Counted from the first letter of the stretch, positions 1-7,926 are shown. The stretch is 59,368 nt of DNA from Pseudomonas sichuanensis (GCF_003231305.1 NZ_QKVM01000041.1:1-59368), one strand, 5' to 3'. Numbers and translations: made by a program. The notes: generated by a model not told the origin, from the sequence alone.

Positions 1-1
1 T

Positions 2-235
2 TTTATGCGGTGGTACAACAACGAGCACCGACATAGCCGCATCCGGTTCGTCACACCGGCTGAGCGGCATCGAGGGCTGGACCATCAGGTCTTGGCCCGG
101 CGACATGAGTTGTACGAACGAGCCAAGGAAAACAAACCGGAGCGGTGGTCAGGCCGGACGCGTAACTGGGAACCGATCGGCACCGTGTTGTTGAACCAGG
201 ATCGAGAGCAACAGAACGAGAAAATGGCGGCATAG
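2..235 (+). CDS. IS3-family transposase OrfB, C-terminal fragment (cut by window edge)
   Basis: This is the last part of the integrase-core (DDE) subunit of an IS3-family transposase; the frame is open from the first base, so the gene begins before the window. The readable part has the typical end of the family: WYNNEHRHSRI followed by VTPAERHRG and a basic tail rich in Arg and Asn. In intact members OrfB is made as an OrfAB fusion by frameshifting and catalyses excision and insertion. The terminal repeat of the element probably lies within about 40 bases after the stop. Whether the full element is intact cannot be judged here. Confidence 0.8.
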   Translation, partial: FMRWYNNEHRHSRIRFVTPAERHRGLDHQVLARRHELYERAKENKPERWSGRTRNWEPIGTVLLNQDREQQNEKMAA

Positions 236-389
236 TTAGACGGTTGACGCGACAACTACCTTGAAAAATGCCGTCATGGTAGCTAAGCTAGCACCCCACT
301 AACAATATCGCTATCAGCACATACCGCACCCTGTTCGAACTAATGGATTGTGATGGACACACCAAATAACTCACTGTATGAGGCAACCC

Positions 390-866
390 ATGAAAAAGCA
401 ATTAAAAATAATTCTGCTCGCGTCCCACCTGGCTCTGTTTGGCGCGGGAGTTGGGCTAGGGATCTATATACTTCCGATTTTGACAGCACAAGAAAACGCC
501 ACCATCGCCGAAATTGAAGAAGTGCAAAAGGTGGCAAAGTATAGCGGAGAGTTCAAGAAAGATCAGAAAGGCAGCGACGCCCTTCACTGGGCGAATGGAC
601 AACTTTTTGTTACGGATAACGAAATTGTATTTAAAGGTGATGTAGCACCTGGTCCAGACTACAAAATTTACCTGACAAAGAAACAAGCCACCGACAAAGA
701 ATCGTTTTTGGACATAAAGAAAGAAGCAATTCTGATTGGCGAATTGAAAAACTTCGGGAATTTCAAGAAAACCATTCCTGCAAGCGTCAACGTCAACGAG
801 TTTACAACGGTCCAAATATGGTGCGAGCATTTCTCTAAGTTCATCGGCTCCGCAAAATATCAGTAA
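390..866 (+). CDS. Membrane-anchored DM13-domain protein
   Basis: The 158-residue product starts with a short basic stretch and a hydrophobic segment (about residues 6-28) that should act as an uncleaved anchor or signal peptide, followed by a periplasmic domain. Residues from about 47 to the end match the DM13 pattern: YSGEF near the start, a PDYKIYL strand in the middle and a closing VQIWCEHF with a conserved Trp-Cys. DM13 domains are proposed to take part in extracytoplasmic redox reactions through that cysteine; the substrate is unknown. An in-frame ATG 12 bases upstream exists, but the GAGG at 380-383 is well spaced for the ATG chosen. The gene is AT-richer than the core genes further right, which fits acquisition by transfer. 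Confidence 0.8.
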   Translation: MKKQLKIILLASHLALFGAGVGLGIYILPILTAQENATIAEIEEVQKVAKYSGEFKKDQKGSDALHWANGQLFVTDNEIVFKGDVAPGPDYKIYLTKKQATDKESFLDIKKEAILIGELKNFGNFKKTIPASVNVNEFTTVQIWCEHFSKFIGSAKYQ

Positions 867-1266
867 ACAAGCTTAAACTTGGATCTTGCCTGTTCACGAA
901 TAACATGCGCCTCATGCCAATGGAAATTAAAGTCTTGCCGGGCATGAGGCCTCCCCTCCACGTCTAGATTCTTGAAGTCAAAATTGACCTCAACCGACCC
1001 TCAGACACTGACTACGATGCCTGCATACCCTGAAGCGGTTCACCAGATGGGCTTGCGACAGAGATAAGTACGCGCCAACCTCAGATGCCGCTAAGGCTCT
1101 ATACGCCGCCTTATCGGAATGGGTGGAATTTTGCGCGCGAGCGTCTAATGTTATCCAAGAGCGAGGGCTCTGATTAGTCCCGTCTCCCATGAAGATTCGC
1201 AGACTAAGACCCCTATTAAATCTGTAACATTTCGCTAGTTAAACGTTCATAGTGGAGATAAATAAA
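867..1266. other. Gene-free stretch with one perfect inverted repeat
   Basis: No convincing coding sequence is visible on either strand. The only clear structure is a perfect 10-bp inverted repeat, GCCTCATGCC at 909-918 and its complement at 941-950, with a 22-base spacer. It lacks a following T-run, so it is not a standard intrinsic terminator; it could be a factor-independent mRNA 3' hairpin for the DM13 gene or an old element end. Confidence 0.5.
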
Positions 1267-1638
1267 ATGATTTCTTTACTGTGGGGTGAAATTAACCATA
1301 TCGACAATGTTAGACCCATAGACGATGAGGACCTGCCATGTCTAAATGAAATATTTGAAATATTGAAAAAGCACAACTGCATAGACAGATTTGGCGTGGC
1401 ACTACTGCACAAACACTTTGATCTACAAGAAGATGAGGTGCTTCTGGAAACAACCGATGTGGATGGGCGCGAACAGTGGATCAGGCCGATTAAAGAAAGT
1501 TACTTAAAAGAAAACCGCATTGAAGCGCAAACAACCCTCGTATGTTACTCCGATGCAGGCCTGTCTCGGATGTGTGTTTGCGCGCGAGGGCCTGATGGTC
1601 ATATAGGAAGACATGCCAGTACTCCAAGCATGGACTAA
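1267..1638 (+). CDS. Conserved-looking small hypothetical protein
   Basis: A 123-residue acidic soluble protein with no signal peptide or membrane segment. I do not recognise the family. Visible features are an N-terminal acidic helix region (DDEDLPCLNEIFEILKK), a central block GVALLHKHFDLQEDEVLLE that reads like a conserved strand-turn-strand, and a C-terminal tail with three cysteines (VCYSDAG, MCVCARG). The ATG at 1267 is preceded by GGAG at 1254-1257 at good spacing; a GTG five codons upstream overlaps that site and is therefore less likely. It sits alone among mobile DNA remnants, so it is probably accessory cargo. Confidence 0.6.
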   Translation: MISLLWGEINHIDNVRPIDDEDLPCLNEIFEILKKHNCIDRFGVALLHKHFDLQEDEVLLETTDVDGREQWIRPIKESYLKENRIEAQTTLVCYSDAGLSRMCVCARGPDGHIGRHASTPSMD

Positions 1639-1679
1639 GTGTCAAAAATAGCTGGCGTGATAAGCGCAATGGAGGGAGC

Positions 1680-1940
1680 GTGGAGTGGATAAATATTGCC
1701 TCGGATGCCGTGAAAATTGGTATGGGAGCGTTGATCGCTGGAATGTTTGGCTATCTCGTCGCGCTGACCAATACTTCGGCAGAGACCAAAAAACTTCATA
1801 TCACTAAAAAACAACTGCAGCTGGATAAGGTTATAGAAATACTCAATTCATTCCATAAAAATTATGCACACTATAGAGCCAATGTAAGAAATTACACAGG
1901 GCGGTTACAGGAGCTGAGTGCAACACGGTTATTGAATTGA
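1680..1940 (+). pseudogene. Small membrane protein truncated by the IS30 element
   Basis: The frame starts at a GTG directly after a strong GGAGGGAG sequence at 1671-1678. It encodes a hydrophobic segment (GMGALIAGMFGYLVALTN) followed by a basic, probably coiled helix (KKLHITKKQLQLDKVIEIL). This layout resembles small single-span proteins of unknown function found in mobile regions. From base 1914 onward the sequence belongs to the inverted repeat of the IS30 element, so the last eight or nine codons and the stop are encoded by the insertion sequence and the native C-terminus has been lost. I do not recognise the intact family. Confidence 0.55.
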
Positions 1941-2998
1941 AGCTGGAGCATCATGCCGCATAGCCATAGCTTCCTGCATCACCTCGTCCATAACCTCGAT
2001 CGGACACTTGAAGTCGAAGCGCTTACGGGGGCGCATGTTCAGTTGCAGTGCGATGGCATCCAGTTCCTCCTGGCTATGCACCGACAAGTCCGTGCCCTTG
2101 GGCAGGTACTGGCGGATCAGGCCATTGATGTTTTCGTTACTGCCGCGCTGCCAAGGGCTGTGCGGGTCGCAGAAGTAAATCGCCACCCCGGTCTGCTGGG
2201 TGATTTCAGCATGCCGCGCCATTTCTCGGCCCTGGTCGTAGGTCATGCTCTTGCGCATCGCCAGCGGCATGCCATTGAGCGCTGCACTGAAGCCTTCCAT
2301 CGCCGAGGTCGCCGTCGCGTCGTTCATCTTCACCAGCATCAGGTAGCCACTGGTGCGCTCCACCAGCGTACCTACAGACGAGGCGTTGGCCTTGCCCTTG
2401 ATCAGGTCGCCTTCCCAATGCCCTGGCATCAGTCGGTCTTCGATCTCCGGCGGACGTACATGAATACTGACCCTCTCAGGGATCTGACCGCGCCGATCCA
2501 CGCCGCCAGAGCGCGGCCTGCGCATCGTCTTGCTTTGGCGCAGGCAGATGATCAGCTCTTTACGCAGCTCGCCGACTGGCAAGGCATAGATCGCGTTATA
2601 GATCGTCTCGCGACAGACGTAGGCATCTCTGAGGCTGGGAATATTCATGCTGCGCAGCTTGCCGGCAATCTGCTCGGGAGACAAACGCTCACGCAGCATA
2701 TGCGCCACCAATTCGAAGCGCTCGCTACCCGGCAACAGCTTTTGCTTCGGTCGACACACCTGACGGCGGGCCTGCATCTGCTGCTGGGCCACGCGGGCCG
2801 AGTAGCCGCCACAGGCATCTCGATTGCGGCGCAGCTCCCGGCTGATGGTCGAAGGGGATCGGTTGATCAAGCAGGCAATCCCGCGCAGGCTGAAACCTTG
2901 GGCATGACCGATTTGAATGGTGGCGCGCTCTTCAACGCTGAGTTCGGAATAAGACATAGGGACAGCACCGTACCGGAAAGGTCAGGTGTTGCACTCAG
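1914..2998. mobile_element. IS30-family insertion sequence, apparently complete (about 1,085 bp)
   Basis: The element is bounded by a 13-bp inverted repeat: CTGAGTGCAACAC at 1914-1926 and its exact complement at 2986-2998. It carries a single transposase gene on the minus strand that fills almost the whole length. The flanking bases are different on the two sides (GGAG on the left, TTTT on the right), so no target duplication is visible. Both flanks are interrupted coding regions that do not belong to each other, which points to deletion or recombination rather than a simple insertion. Confidence 0.88.
1929..2957 (-). CDS. IS30-family transposase
   Basis: The 342-residue protein has the normal length for the family and no internal damage. 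It begins with MSYSELSVEERATI and an N-terminal helix-turn-helix that reads SRELRRN, typical of IS30 DNA binding. The catalytic region contains GHWEGDLIKG (first Asp), TYDQGREM (second Asp) and a C-terminal NENINGLIRQYLPKGTD (Glu), which together form the DDE triad. It would catalyse transposition of the surrounding 1.1-kb element. Being intact, it is probably active or recently active, and more copies in the genome would be expected. Confidence 0.93.
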   Translation of the reverse strand: MSYSELSVEERATIQIGHAQGFSLRGIACLINRSPSTISRELRRNRDACGGYSARVAQQQMQARRQVCRPKQKLLPGSERFELVAHMLRERLSPEQIAGKLRSMNIPSLRDAYVCRETIYNAIYALPVGELRKELIICLRQSKTMRRPRSGGVDRRGQIPERVSIHVRPPEIEDRLMPGHWEGDLIKGKANASSVGTLVERTSGYLMLVKMNDATATSAMEGFSAALNGMPLAMRKSMTYDQGREMARHAEITQQTGVAIYFCDPHSPWQRGSNENINGLIRQYLPKGTDLSVHSQEELDAIALQLNMRPRKRFDFKCPIEVMDEVMQEAMAMRHDAPASIQ

Positions 2999-3608
2999 TT
3001 TTCGCCGCCGCCCCCTTATTATCACTGCGAGGTGAATAGCTTTTCTGCCAATTGATTATGCCAATGCGATTCTCTTCGCCGAAGATTTCGTCCATGAGCA
3101 TGCCAAGTCTAAATAGTTCCCTATGATCAATACAGATAGCCATAACCCCGCCTGGGGTTAGCATCTCACGCATCATCCAGATTCTGGGTGTCATGAAGCG
3201 CAACCATTTGCTGTGCTTGGACCCATCATCTTTAGGAACTACATCGCCGAGATCTGGATCGTTTGGATCCTTGTCCCACTTGTCGTTATAGCGGAAGTCC
3301 TCGCCGGTGTTGTACGGCGGGTCTGTTACTACAAGATCAACTTGACCACGATATTTATAGAGCGTGACCATCGCAGAAAGGTTTTCACCGTCCCAGATCT
3401 CATTCTCTGACTGGGCGGTTTCCTCTCCAAAGGATACTTTCTTGATAATACGATGCAGCTTCGGCTTGACCTGGCGGATGATCTGCCAGGGAGCAGCCCG
3501 CCCGGTGTAACTCATAACGATGCCATTCTTGCCAGCATCGGCAAGCGCCGCATCATGCTCCTGCAGCATACGGACCAAGGCGGCCCTCGGCAGTTGTTCG
3601 TAATCCAT
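2982..3608 (-). pseudogene. Type III-like DNA-adenine methyltransferase (Mod), N-terminal fragment cut by IS30
   Basis: The frame opens with MDYEQLPRAALVRMLQEHD, a start typical of type III restriction-modification Mod subunits, preceded by AGGGG six bases upstream. At about residue 95 it has DLVVTDPPYNTG, the DPPY catalytic motif of beta-class N6-adenine methylases, followed by further conserved blocks (WLRFMTPRIWMMREML and GGVMAICIDHRE). The gene then runs into the IS30 right end: the last residues ECNT and the stop are encoded by the insertion sequence. The target-recognition part, the SAM-binding motif I that lies later in this permuted class, and any partner res gene are gone. It cannot be a working modification enzyme. 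Confidence 0.85.
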
Positions 3609-4022
3609 GCTTGCCCCTTGAATTCGTGCGGCGGCACCGAAAAGCTGAAAATTCTAGTACCGCTCGTGGATGCTTCACCATCCCTAGGGTGGCGAGTGTA
3701 CTTGTGAACGTATTGATTTGGCTGTTAAACCGTTGAAAAAGACGGATCAACTGAGTTCCAAACGGGCTGCGTACTGGCTGGCAGATGCGAATCCGGCGCA
3801 CGCCGCTCCCTTCTGGGCTCAAGCCCGCGAAGCGGGCATAAAGAACCCGGCCGAGGCCGGGATCCTTATGGGCTTATGGGCCGGCGTATTGGTCTGCCCA
3901 GTCCAAAGCCGGTGCCACGGGAGCTTGCACCTCCTGAGGCCAGGTTTTGGAGCCCACTGCAAATCGCCCGTAACCCATTAAAAGATAGCTGGGCATCCGA
4001 CGAAAAGAGCACCAAGGCACCA
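3609..4022. other. Gene-free stretch with two adjacent hairpins
   Basis: No real gene is visible. Two consecutive perfect stem-loops occur: GCCCGC-GAA-GCGGGC at 3823-3837 and CCCGGCC-GA-GGCCGGG at 3847-3862. Their tight spacing resembles a pair of short REP-like units or a compound terminator without T-runs. The rest looks like non-coding debris between the methylase start and the OmpA remnant. Confidence 0.45.
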
Positions 4023-4172
4023 TTACCCTTGAGCTACAGCGCCGCTACGGGGCACCAGTTTGATTTCAACGCGGCGATTTTGGGCGCGACCCTCGGCGGT
4101 GTCGTTGGGGGCAATGGGCGAGCTGGAGCCTGCACCAAAGGTTTGCAGGCGCGAAGGATCGACGCCATTGCT
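4023..4172 (-). pseudogene. OmpA-family peptidoglycan-binding C-terminal remnant
   Basis: The minus strand reads NGVDPSRLQTFGAGSSSPI, then AEGRAQNRRVEIKLVP and a stop. This is the end of an OmpA/Pal-type domain, where the NRRVE block closes the peptidoglycan-binding fold of outer-membrane proteins and lipoproteins. Everything upstream of the Asn-Gly is missing and is replaced by an unrelated sequence (KSVPFF in this frame, the reverse of an A-rich GGGGACTGATTTA string). It is a broken gene with no start and no signal peptide. Confidence 0.7.
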
Positions 4173-4201
4173 GCGCAAAGAGAAAAAGGGGACTGATTTA
4201 T

Positions 4202-4365
4202 GTGCGCCAGGCAAAGCTTGGTCGCCTGGGAATGACGGCGCAAGCCGTCACGAAATGGCGTAAGAAACCCAGCGGGTATGACCCCCGCCCGGTAAAGGTT
4301 AGCCACCGACCGGAAGCGAGTCTTGCGTGGTGACCGGGTAACCGGCGCTGCGAAGCGTAGACAGC
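4202..4365 (+). mobile_element. Probable 5' fragment of a bacterial group II intron
   Basis: The stretch starts with GTGCGCC, which fits the conserved GUGYG start of group II introns, and goes on with a dense run of short complementary blocks: CCAGGC with GCCTGG, GACGGCGCAAGCCGTC, GGGTATGACCCCCGCCC and GACCGGAAGCGAGTCTTGCGTGG. This resembles domain I of bacterial introns. No reverse transcriptase/maturase gene and no domain V/VI follow; after about 4365 the sequence returns to a GGGGATTTATTT string like the one just before the intron start. I rate it as a truncated intron remnant, recognised by its start and folding potential only. Confidence 0.4.
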
Positions 4366-4386
4366 AGAAAAGGGGATTTATTTTCC

Positions 4387-4605
4387 CTACTCTAAAACGG
4401 CCGCTGTTGGCCGATTGCTGCCTGTCGTGGACGACCGTTTAACTTCAAAGCCTGACTGGATTGCAAACTGCTGACACGCGTAGATTCTGTTTTCGACTCG
4501 TTTAATGCCGTCGATGCCAGGCCATAAACAGAGAGGAAACAACCGCTCGAAAATTCGAGCCATAGACTCTAGAGCCAGTGGGTAGTCGGAGTCATGTTCC
4601 TGCAA
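4387..4605 (-). CDS. Small hypothetical protein overlapping the end of argC
   Basis: A 72-residue frame whose ATG lies 14 bases inside the end of argC, an arrangement compatible with translational coupling. The product is mixed in charge, with a plausible amphipathic helix (YPLALESMARIFERLFPLCLWP) and two cysteines; no signal peptide or known domain is apparent. It could be a real small protein acquired with argC or a chance frame at the junction of the argC block with the mobile debris to its left. No family recognised. Confidence 0.35.
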   Translation of the reverse strand: MQEHDSDYPLALESMARIFERLFPLCLWPGIDGIKRVENRIYACQQFAIQSGFEVKRSSTTGSNRPTAAVLE

Positions 4606-5521
4606 CCATCAAATCCAGATTCTGCACCGCCGCTCCAGCGGCTCCCTTCCCAAGATTGTCAAACACCGCAGCCAACAAAACCTGCCCCGTCTCATCATTT
4701 TCACACACCACCAATCGCAAACTATCAGTCCCGTTAAGCGCCTGAGGATCAAGGCACGTCAACCCTTTGGCCTCCTGCATCGACATCACCTGTACATGGT
4801 CCGCATCGACGTAGTGCTGCATAAGACACGCATGCAACCGCACCGCATCCACGCCCGGCGCCAACAAGCGAAGTTGCAACGGTATGGTCAGCACGATCCC
4901 CTGCCGAAAAGCCCCATAAGCCGGCACAAACATCGGCCGCTCCATCAGACCGCTTTGCTGCTGAATCTCCGGAATATGTTTGTGTGCCAGCCCCAGACCA
5001 TAAACCTGAAACGCGGGCGCCTGTGATGCGCCCTCTCCCTCATGCTCTTGCACGCCAACGCGCCCTTTTCCGGAATAGCCCGACACAGCATGAATGTTCG
5101 TCGGATAGTCCCTGGGCAGCAACCCGGCCTCCAGCAATGGGCGCAGCAGCCCTATCGCCCCCGTGGGATAGCAACCGGGATTGCTGACCCGCCGTGCCGT
5201 GGCGATGCGTTGGGCCTGCTGCGAGTTCATCTCCGCGAAACCATAGGTCCAGTCTAGATGGGTGCGGTGCGCCGAACTCGCATCGATCACCCGAACGGCG
5301 GGGTTTTCGATGCTCGCTACAGCGTCGCGTGCGGCTTGGTCGGGCAAGCAGAGAATCGCGATGTCGCAGGCGTTGATGATTTCGGCGCGACGTTGCGGAT
5401 CCTTGCGATGTTCGGGGCTGAGCGTGATAAGCCGCAGATCGGTCCGGTCGCGTAGACGTTGATGGATTTGCAACCCGGTGGTGCCTTGGTCGCCGTCGAT
5501 GAATATAAGAGGACTTGCCAT
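4592..5521 (-). CDS. argC: N-acetyl-gamma-glutamyl-phosphate reductase, type 2 (ArgC2-like)
   Basis: The enzyme reduces N-acetyl-glutamyl-5-phosphate to the semialdehyde with NADPH in arginine synthesis, in the cytoplasm. The 309-residue product is of the short type 2 class. It shows an N-terminal nucleotide-binding strand (IFIDGDQGTTG), the active-site block RRVSNPGCYPTGAI with the catalytic cysteine at about residue 115, and AVSGYSGKGR further on, with a His-rich stretch (GLAHKHIPE) typical of the family. I chose the ATG at 5521 because residues from there match the usual start; a longer frame adds 12 unlikely residues. It stands away from other arg genes and diverges from a LysR regulator that may control it. 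It is probably a second, accessory copy. Confidence 0.85.
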   Translation of the reverse strand: MASPLIFIDGDQGTTGLQIHQRLRDRTDLRLITLSPEHRKDPQRRAEIINACDIAILCLPDQAARDAVASIENPAVRVIDASSAHRTHLDWTYGFAEMNSQQAQRIATARRVSNPGCYPTGAIGLLRPLLEAGLLPRDYPTNIHAVSGYSGKGRVGVQEHEGEGASQAPAFQVYGLGLAHKHIPEIQQQSGLMERPMFVPAYGAFRQGIVLTIPLQLRLLAPGVDAVRLHACLMQHYVDADHVQVMSMQEAKGLTCLDPQALNGTDSLRLVVCENDETGQVLLAAVFDNLGKGAAGAAVQNLDLMVAGT

Positions 5522-5635
5522 GGAATGCTCTCGGACATAGGAAATCAGGAGTTCCAATCTTCAGTGAGGGGCTAAGATAGGAAAAGTTGAATTTCTAAAC
5601 GATGAAATTCAGCTTTTCTGAACAAGGAGTGACTC
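5522..5635. promoter_or_regulatory. Divergent argC/LysR intergenic region
   Basis: A 114-bp gap separates the two divergent starts, the normal arrangement for a LysR-type regulator and its target. It is AT-richer than the flanking genes and holds TTGAATTTCTAAACGATGAAATTCA at its centre, in which GAATTTC and GAAATTC form an interrupted dyad (5589-5610). That dyad is a candidate LysR binding site. Confidence 0.45.
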
Positions 5636-6520
5636 ATGCGCGAAATCAGCCTGGACCGTCTGCGCACGTTGGTGGCCATTGCCGACCTGGGTTCGTTTGC
5701 CGAGGCGGCCCGTGTGCTGCACCTCGCGCCACCCACGGTCAGTTTGCATATTGCCGACCTGGAGTCGCGGGTTGGCGGAAAGCTGTTGTCGCGCACACGT
5801 GGGCGCATTCAGCCTTCGGCGATTGGAGAAACGCTGGTGGAGCGCGCGCGGCGCCTGTTGGCGGATGCGGAGCAGGCGCTTGAGGACGTGGAGCGTCAGG
5901 TGCAGGGCTTGGCCGGGCGTGTGCGGCTGGGTGCCTCCACAGGGGCCATCGCACAGTTGATGCCGCAAGCTTTGGAGACGTTGGGCCAACGCCACCCCGC
6001 TATCGATGTGCAGGTCGCGGTGCTCACGTCGCAGGAAACTTTGAAGAAGCTTGCCGAGGGCTCTTTGGAGATCGGTCTGGTCGCGCTGCCACAGACCCCG
6101 GTGAAGGAATTGCGGATCGAGCCATGGCGGCGGGACCCGGTCATGGCCTTCTTGCCGGCTCGCTGGGAATGCCCGGATGTTGTGACCCCCGGTTGGCTGG
6201 CCGCCCAGCCATTAATTCTGAATGACAAAACTACTCGGCTTTCGCGCTTGACCTCGGAGTGGTTCGCCAGTGATGGACGGCAGCCCACGCCGCGTATTCA
6301 ACTGAACTACAACGATGCGATCAAAAGCCTAGTGGCGGCCGGTTATGGTGCGACGTTGTTGCCGCATGAAGCCTCCACGCCATTGCCCGATACCAGGATC
6401 GTCATGCGGCCATTACAGCCCTTATTGTGGCGTCAACTTGGTATTGCCCACCGTGGTGGGGACGTCGAGCGGCCTACGCAACATGTGCTGGATGTGTTGT
6501 GGGGGTTGAGTGCGGGCTAG
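5636..6520 (+). CDS. LysR-family transcriptional regulator
   Basis: A 294-residue protein of ordinary LysR length. Residues 5-64 form the winged helix-turn-helix (FAEAARVLHLAPPTVSLHIADLE), followed by a linker helix and a substrate-binding domain with the usual type 2 periplasmic-binding fold (RVRLGASTGAIAQLMPQAL marks its start). It would bind the argC upstream region and respond to a small effector, probably an amino-acid related compound, but the ligand cannot be read from the sequence. It is transcribed divergently from argC, which is the best clue to its target. Confidence 0.9.
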   Translation: MREISLDRLRTLVAIADLGSFAEAARVLHLAPPTVSLHIADLESRVGGKLLSRTRGRIQPSAIGETLVERARRLLADAEQALEDVERQVQGLAGRVRLGASTGAIAQLMPQALETLGQRHPAIDVQVAVLTSQETLKKLAEGSLEIGLVALPQTPVKELRIEPWRRDPVMAFLPARWECPDVVTPGWLAAQPLILNDKTTRLSRLTSEWFASDGRQPTPRIQLNYNDAIKSLVAAGYGATLLPHEASTPLPDTRIVMRPLQPLLWRQLGIAHRGGDVERPTQHVLDVLWGLSAG

Positions 6521-6587
6521 GGCGATGTTGTCAGAGAAAGGACCGCTTTCGACCCGGTCATACGGTGATTGAGGTCCCAGGCGTCAG

Positions 6588-6707
6588 CTACCGCACCTGA
6601 AGCCGTCGTTCATCGCTCCAAAGCCGGTGCCTGTCTCCGTTCGCCCAGGCCAGGGTGTCGTAGTACTTGTGCAGCAGCTCGGTAATGGCGGCGGTGTCGT
6701 CGGTCAT
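6588..6707 (-). pseudogene. Truncated SnoaL/NTF2-like protein start
   Basis: The frame starts ATGACCGAC, its ATG overlapping the stop of the glycosylase gene by the ATGA arrangement, so it was once translated with it. The first 20 residues (MTDDTAAITELLHKYYDTL) look like the first helix of SnoaL/NTF2-like cone-fold proteins, usually 120-150 residues long. After about residue 24 the reading becomes unrelated (RHRLWSDERRLQVR) and stops, so only the start of the gene survives. The identification rests on a short stretch. Confidence 0.35.
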
Positions 6708-7304
6708 GGGGTTTCCTTGGGGTTGGCGGTGAGGACTGCCTGGACGCGTGCTTGCAGCGCGGGCAGCACGTCTTGTTGGAACCAGGGGTTGCGCACCAGC
6801 CAGCGATTGTTGCGCGGGCTAGGGTGAGGCAGGGGGAACGCTTGCGGCCAGTGCTCGCGCCAGGCTTCGACCACCCGGGTGAGCGGCGTCTTGCCAGTAC
6901 CGAGGTGGTAGTCCATGGCGTAGCTGCCCAGCACGATGACCAGCGACAGGCGCTCGAAACGCTGCATGAAGGCTTCGCGCCAGGCGGGGGGCGCACTCCG
7001 GGCGTAGCGGCAGGTCACCGCTTTTGCCGGTGCCCGGATAACAGAAGCCCATGGGCAGAATGGCGATGCGGGTAGGGTCGTAGAAGGTGTCGCGGTCCAC
7101 GCCCAGCCAGGCGCGCAGACGCGCGCCGCTGGCGTCGTCGAAGGGCACGCCTGAGGCATGGACCCGGGCCCCCGGTGCTTGGCCGGCGATGAGGATGGGC
7201 GCACTCGGGTGAAACTGGAAGACCGGCTGCACGCCGTGTGGCAGATGCGGTGCGCAGCGCGTGCAGGCGCGGACGTCGGTCAGAAAGGCGTCGAGTGTCG
7301 GCAT
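6704..7304 (-). pseudogene. Uracil-DNA glycosylase-family protein, frameshifted
   Basis: The first part reads MPTLDAFLTDVRACTRCAPH, then ILIAGQAPGARVHASG and PMGFCYPGTGKSGDLPLRPECAP, the pattern of a UDG-superfamily protein with the AGQAPG active-site loop and a cysteine pair near the start. At a run of six G on the plus strand (6986-6991) the frame changes; the second part (PAWREAF, then LVIVLGSYAMDYHLG and LPHPSPRNNRW, a motif near the UDG HPS block) continues in another frame to the stop at 6704. Removing one base from the run restores a protein of about 199 residues. As it stands the enzyme, which would remove deaminated bases from DNA, is broken unless the extra base is an assembly error. 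A GGAAG site precedes the ATG. Confidence 0.8.
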
Positions 7305-7377
7305 GGCGCGCTTCCGGAAAGGGTGGCTCGCGCAGGACGGAGGTGCCATCCTGCGCGAAGCGTAACCCGGCAGCAAG

Positions 7378-7926
7378 TCAGTGCTGGGTCAGTGTCGGAT
7401 AGCCCTGGATGAATACGCGGTCGGTCTTGGCCGCCGGCACATGGCAGCCCATGCAGTCGGCTTCGTAGCTGACGGCGACATTCTTGGCGGGGGCGTCGGC
7501 CTTGAACAGCGCCCAGCCCCAGCCGTCGCCCCACAAGGGGTTGCTGGCGAAACGGCCTTTGGCGTCCTAGACCATCACGAACCACACGGCCGCATCGGAA
7601 CCCCAGACCACAGGGTTGCCAGTGGTCATGGCGCTGGTTTCGAGCTTGCGGATCTCTTTCACCAGCGTGGCGCCGTCCAAGAACTTGCCGGTCTTGCGGT
7701 AGTGCTCGGCCGAGGCCTTTTCGGTGTACACATCGTGCAAGCCGCGAGAGGCGGATTTTTCGTCCAACACCGCATATGAGCCCAGGTGGACGAAGTTTGT
7801 GCGGAAGTCTGTGGGGCGGCTGATGCCGCCCTGGCTGTCCACATAGGGCGAAAAGTCGCCGGCCGTGACGGCCAGTGGCAGGACGAGGGCGCTGGCGAGC
7901 AGAGCGCCGGTGAGTGCGATTTTCAT
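7378..7926 (-). pseudogene. Cytochrome P460-family protein with in-frame amber codon
   Basis: The N-terminus is a clean Sec signal peptide (MKIALTGALLASALVLPLAVTAG). The mature part reads YVDSQGGISRPTDFRTNFVHLGSYAVLD, typical of the P460 family. A TAG at 7567-7569 stops the first frame after VVWGSDAAVWFVMV, but the same frame continues without any other stop through DAKGRFASNPLWGDGWGWALF to DCMGCHVPAAKTD, which contains the c-type haem site CMGCH, and ends at 7378. The full product would be 181 codons long, the usual size. One base change explains the stop (AAG or CAG to TAG). Without read-through the haem site is lost and the periplasmic protein is inactive. Confidence 0.85.

Noticed and set aside
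1953..3035. A 360-codon frame opposite the IS30 transposase
   Set aside because: Antisense to a complete transposase with intact DDE motifs; no independent coding evidence.
3679..3693. Near-palindrome CCATCCCTAGGGTGG as a possible attachment site
   Set aside because: No second copy was found in the window and no integrase is nearby, so nothing supports an attachment role.
6610..6996. A 128-codon minus-strand frame across the glycosylase end
   Set aside because: It is a third phase through the frameshifted glycosylase gene and shows no family pattern of its own.
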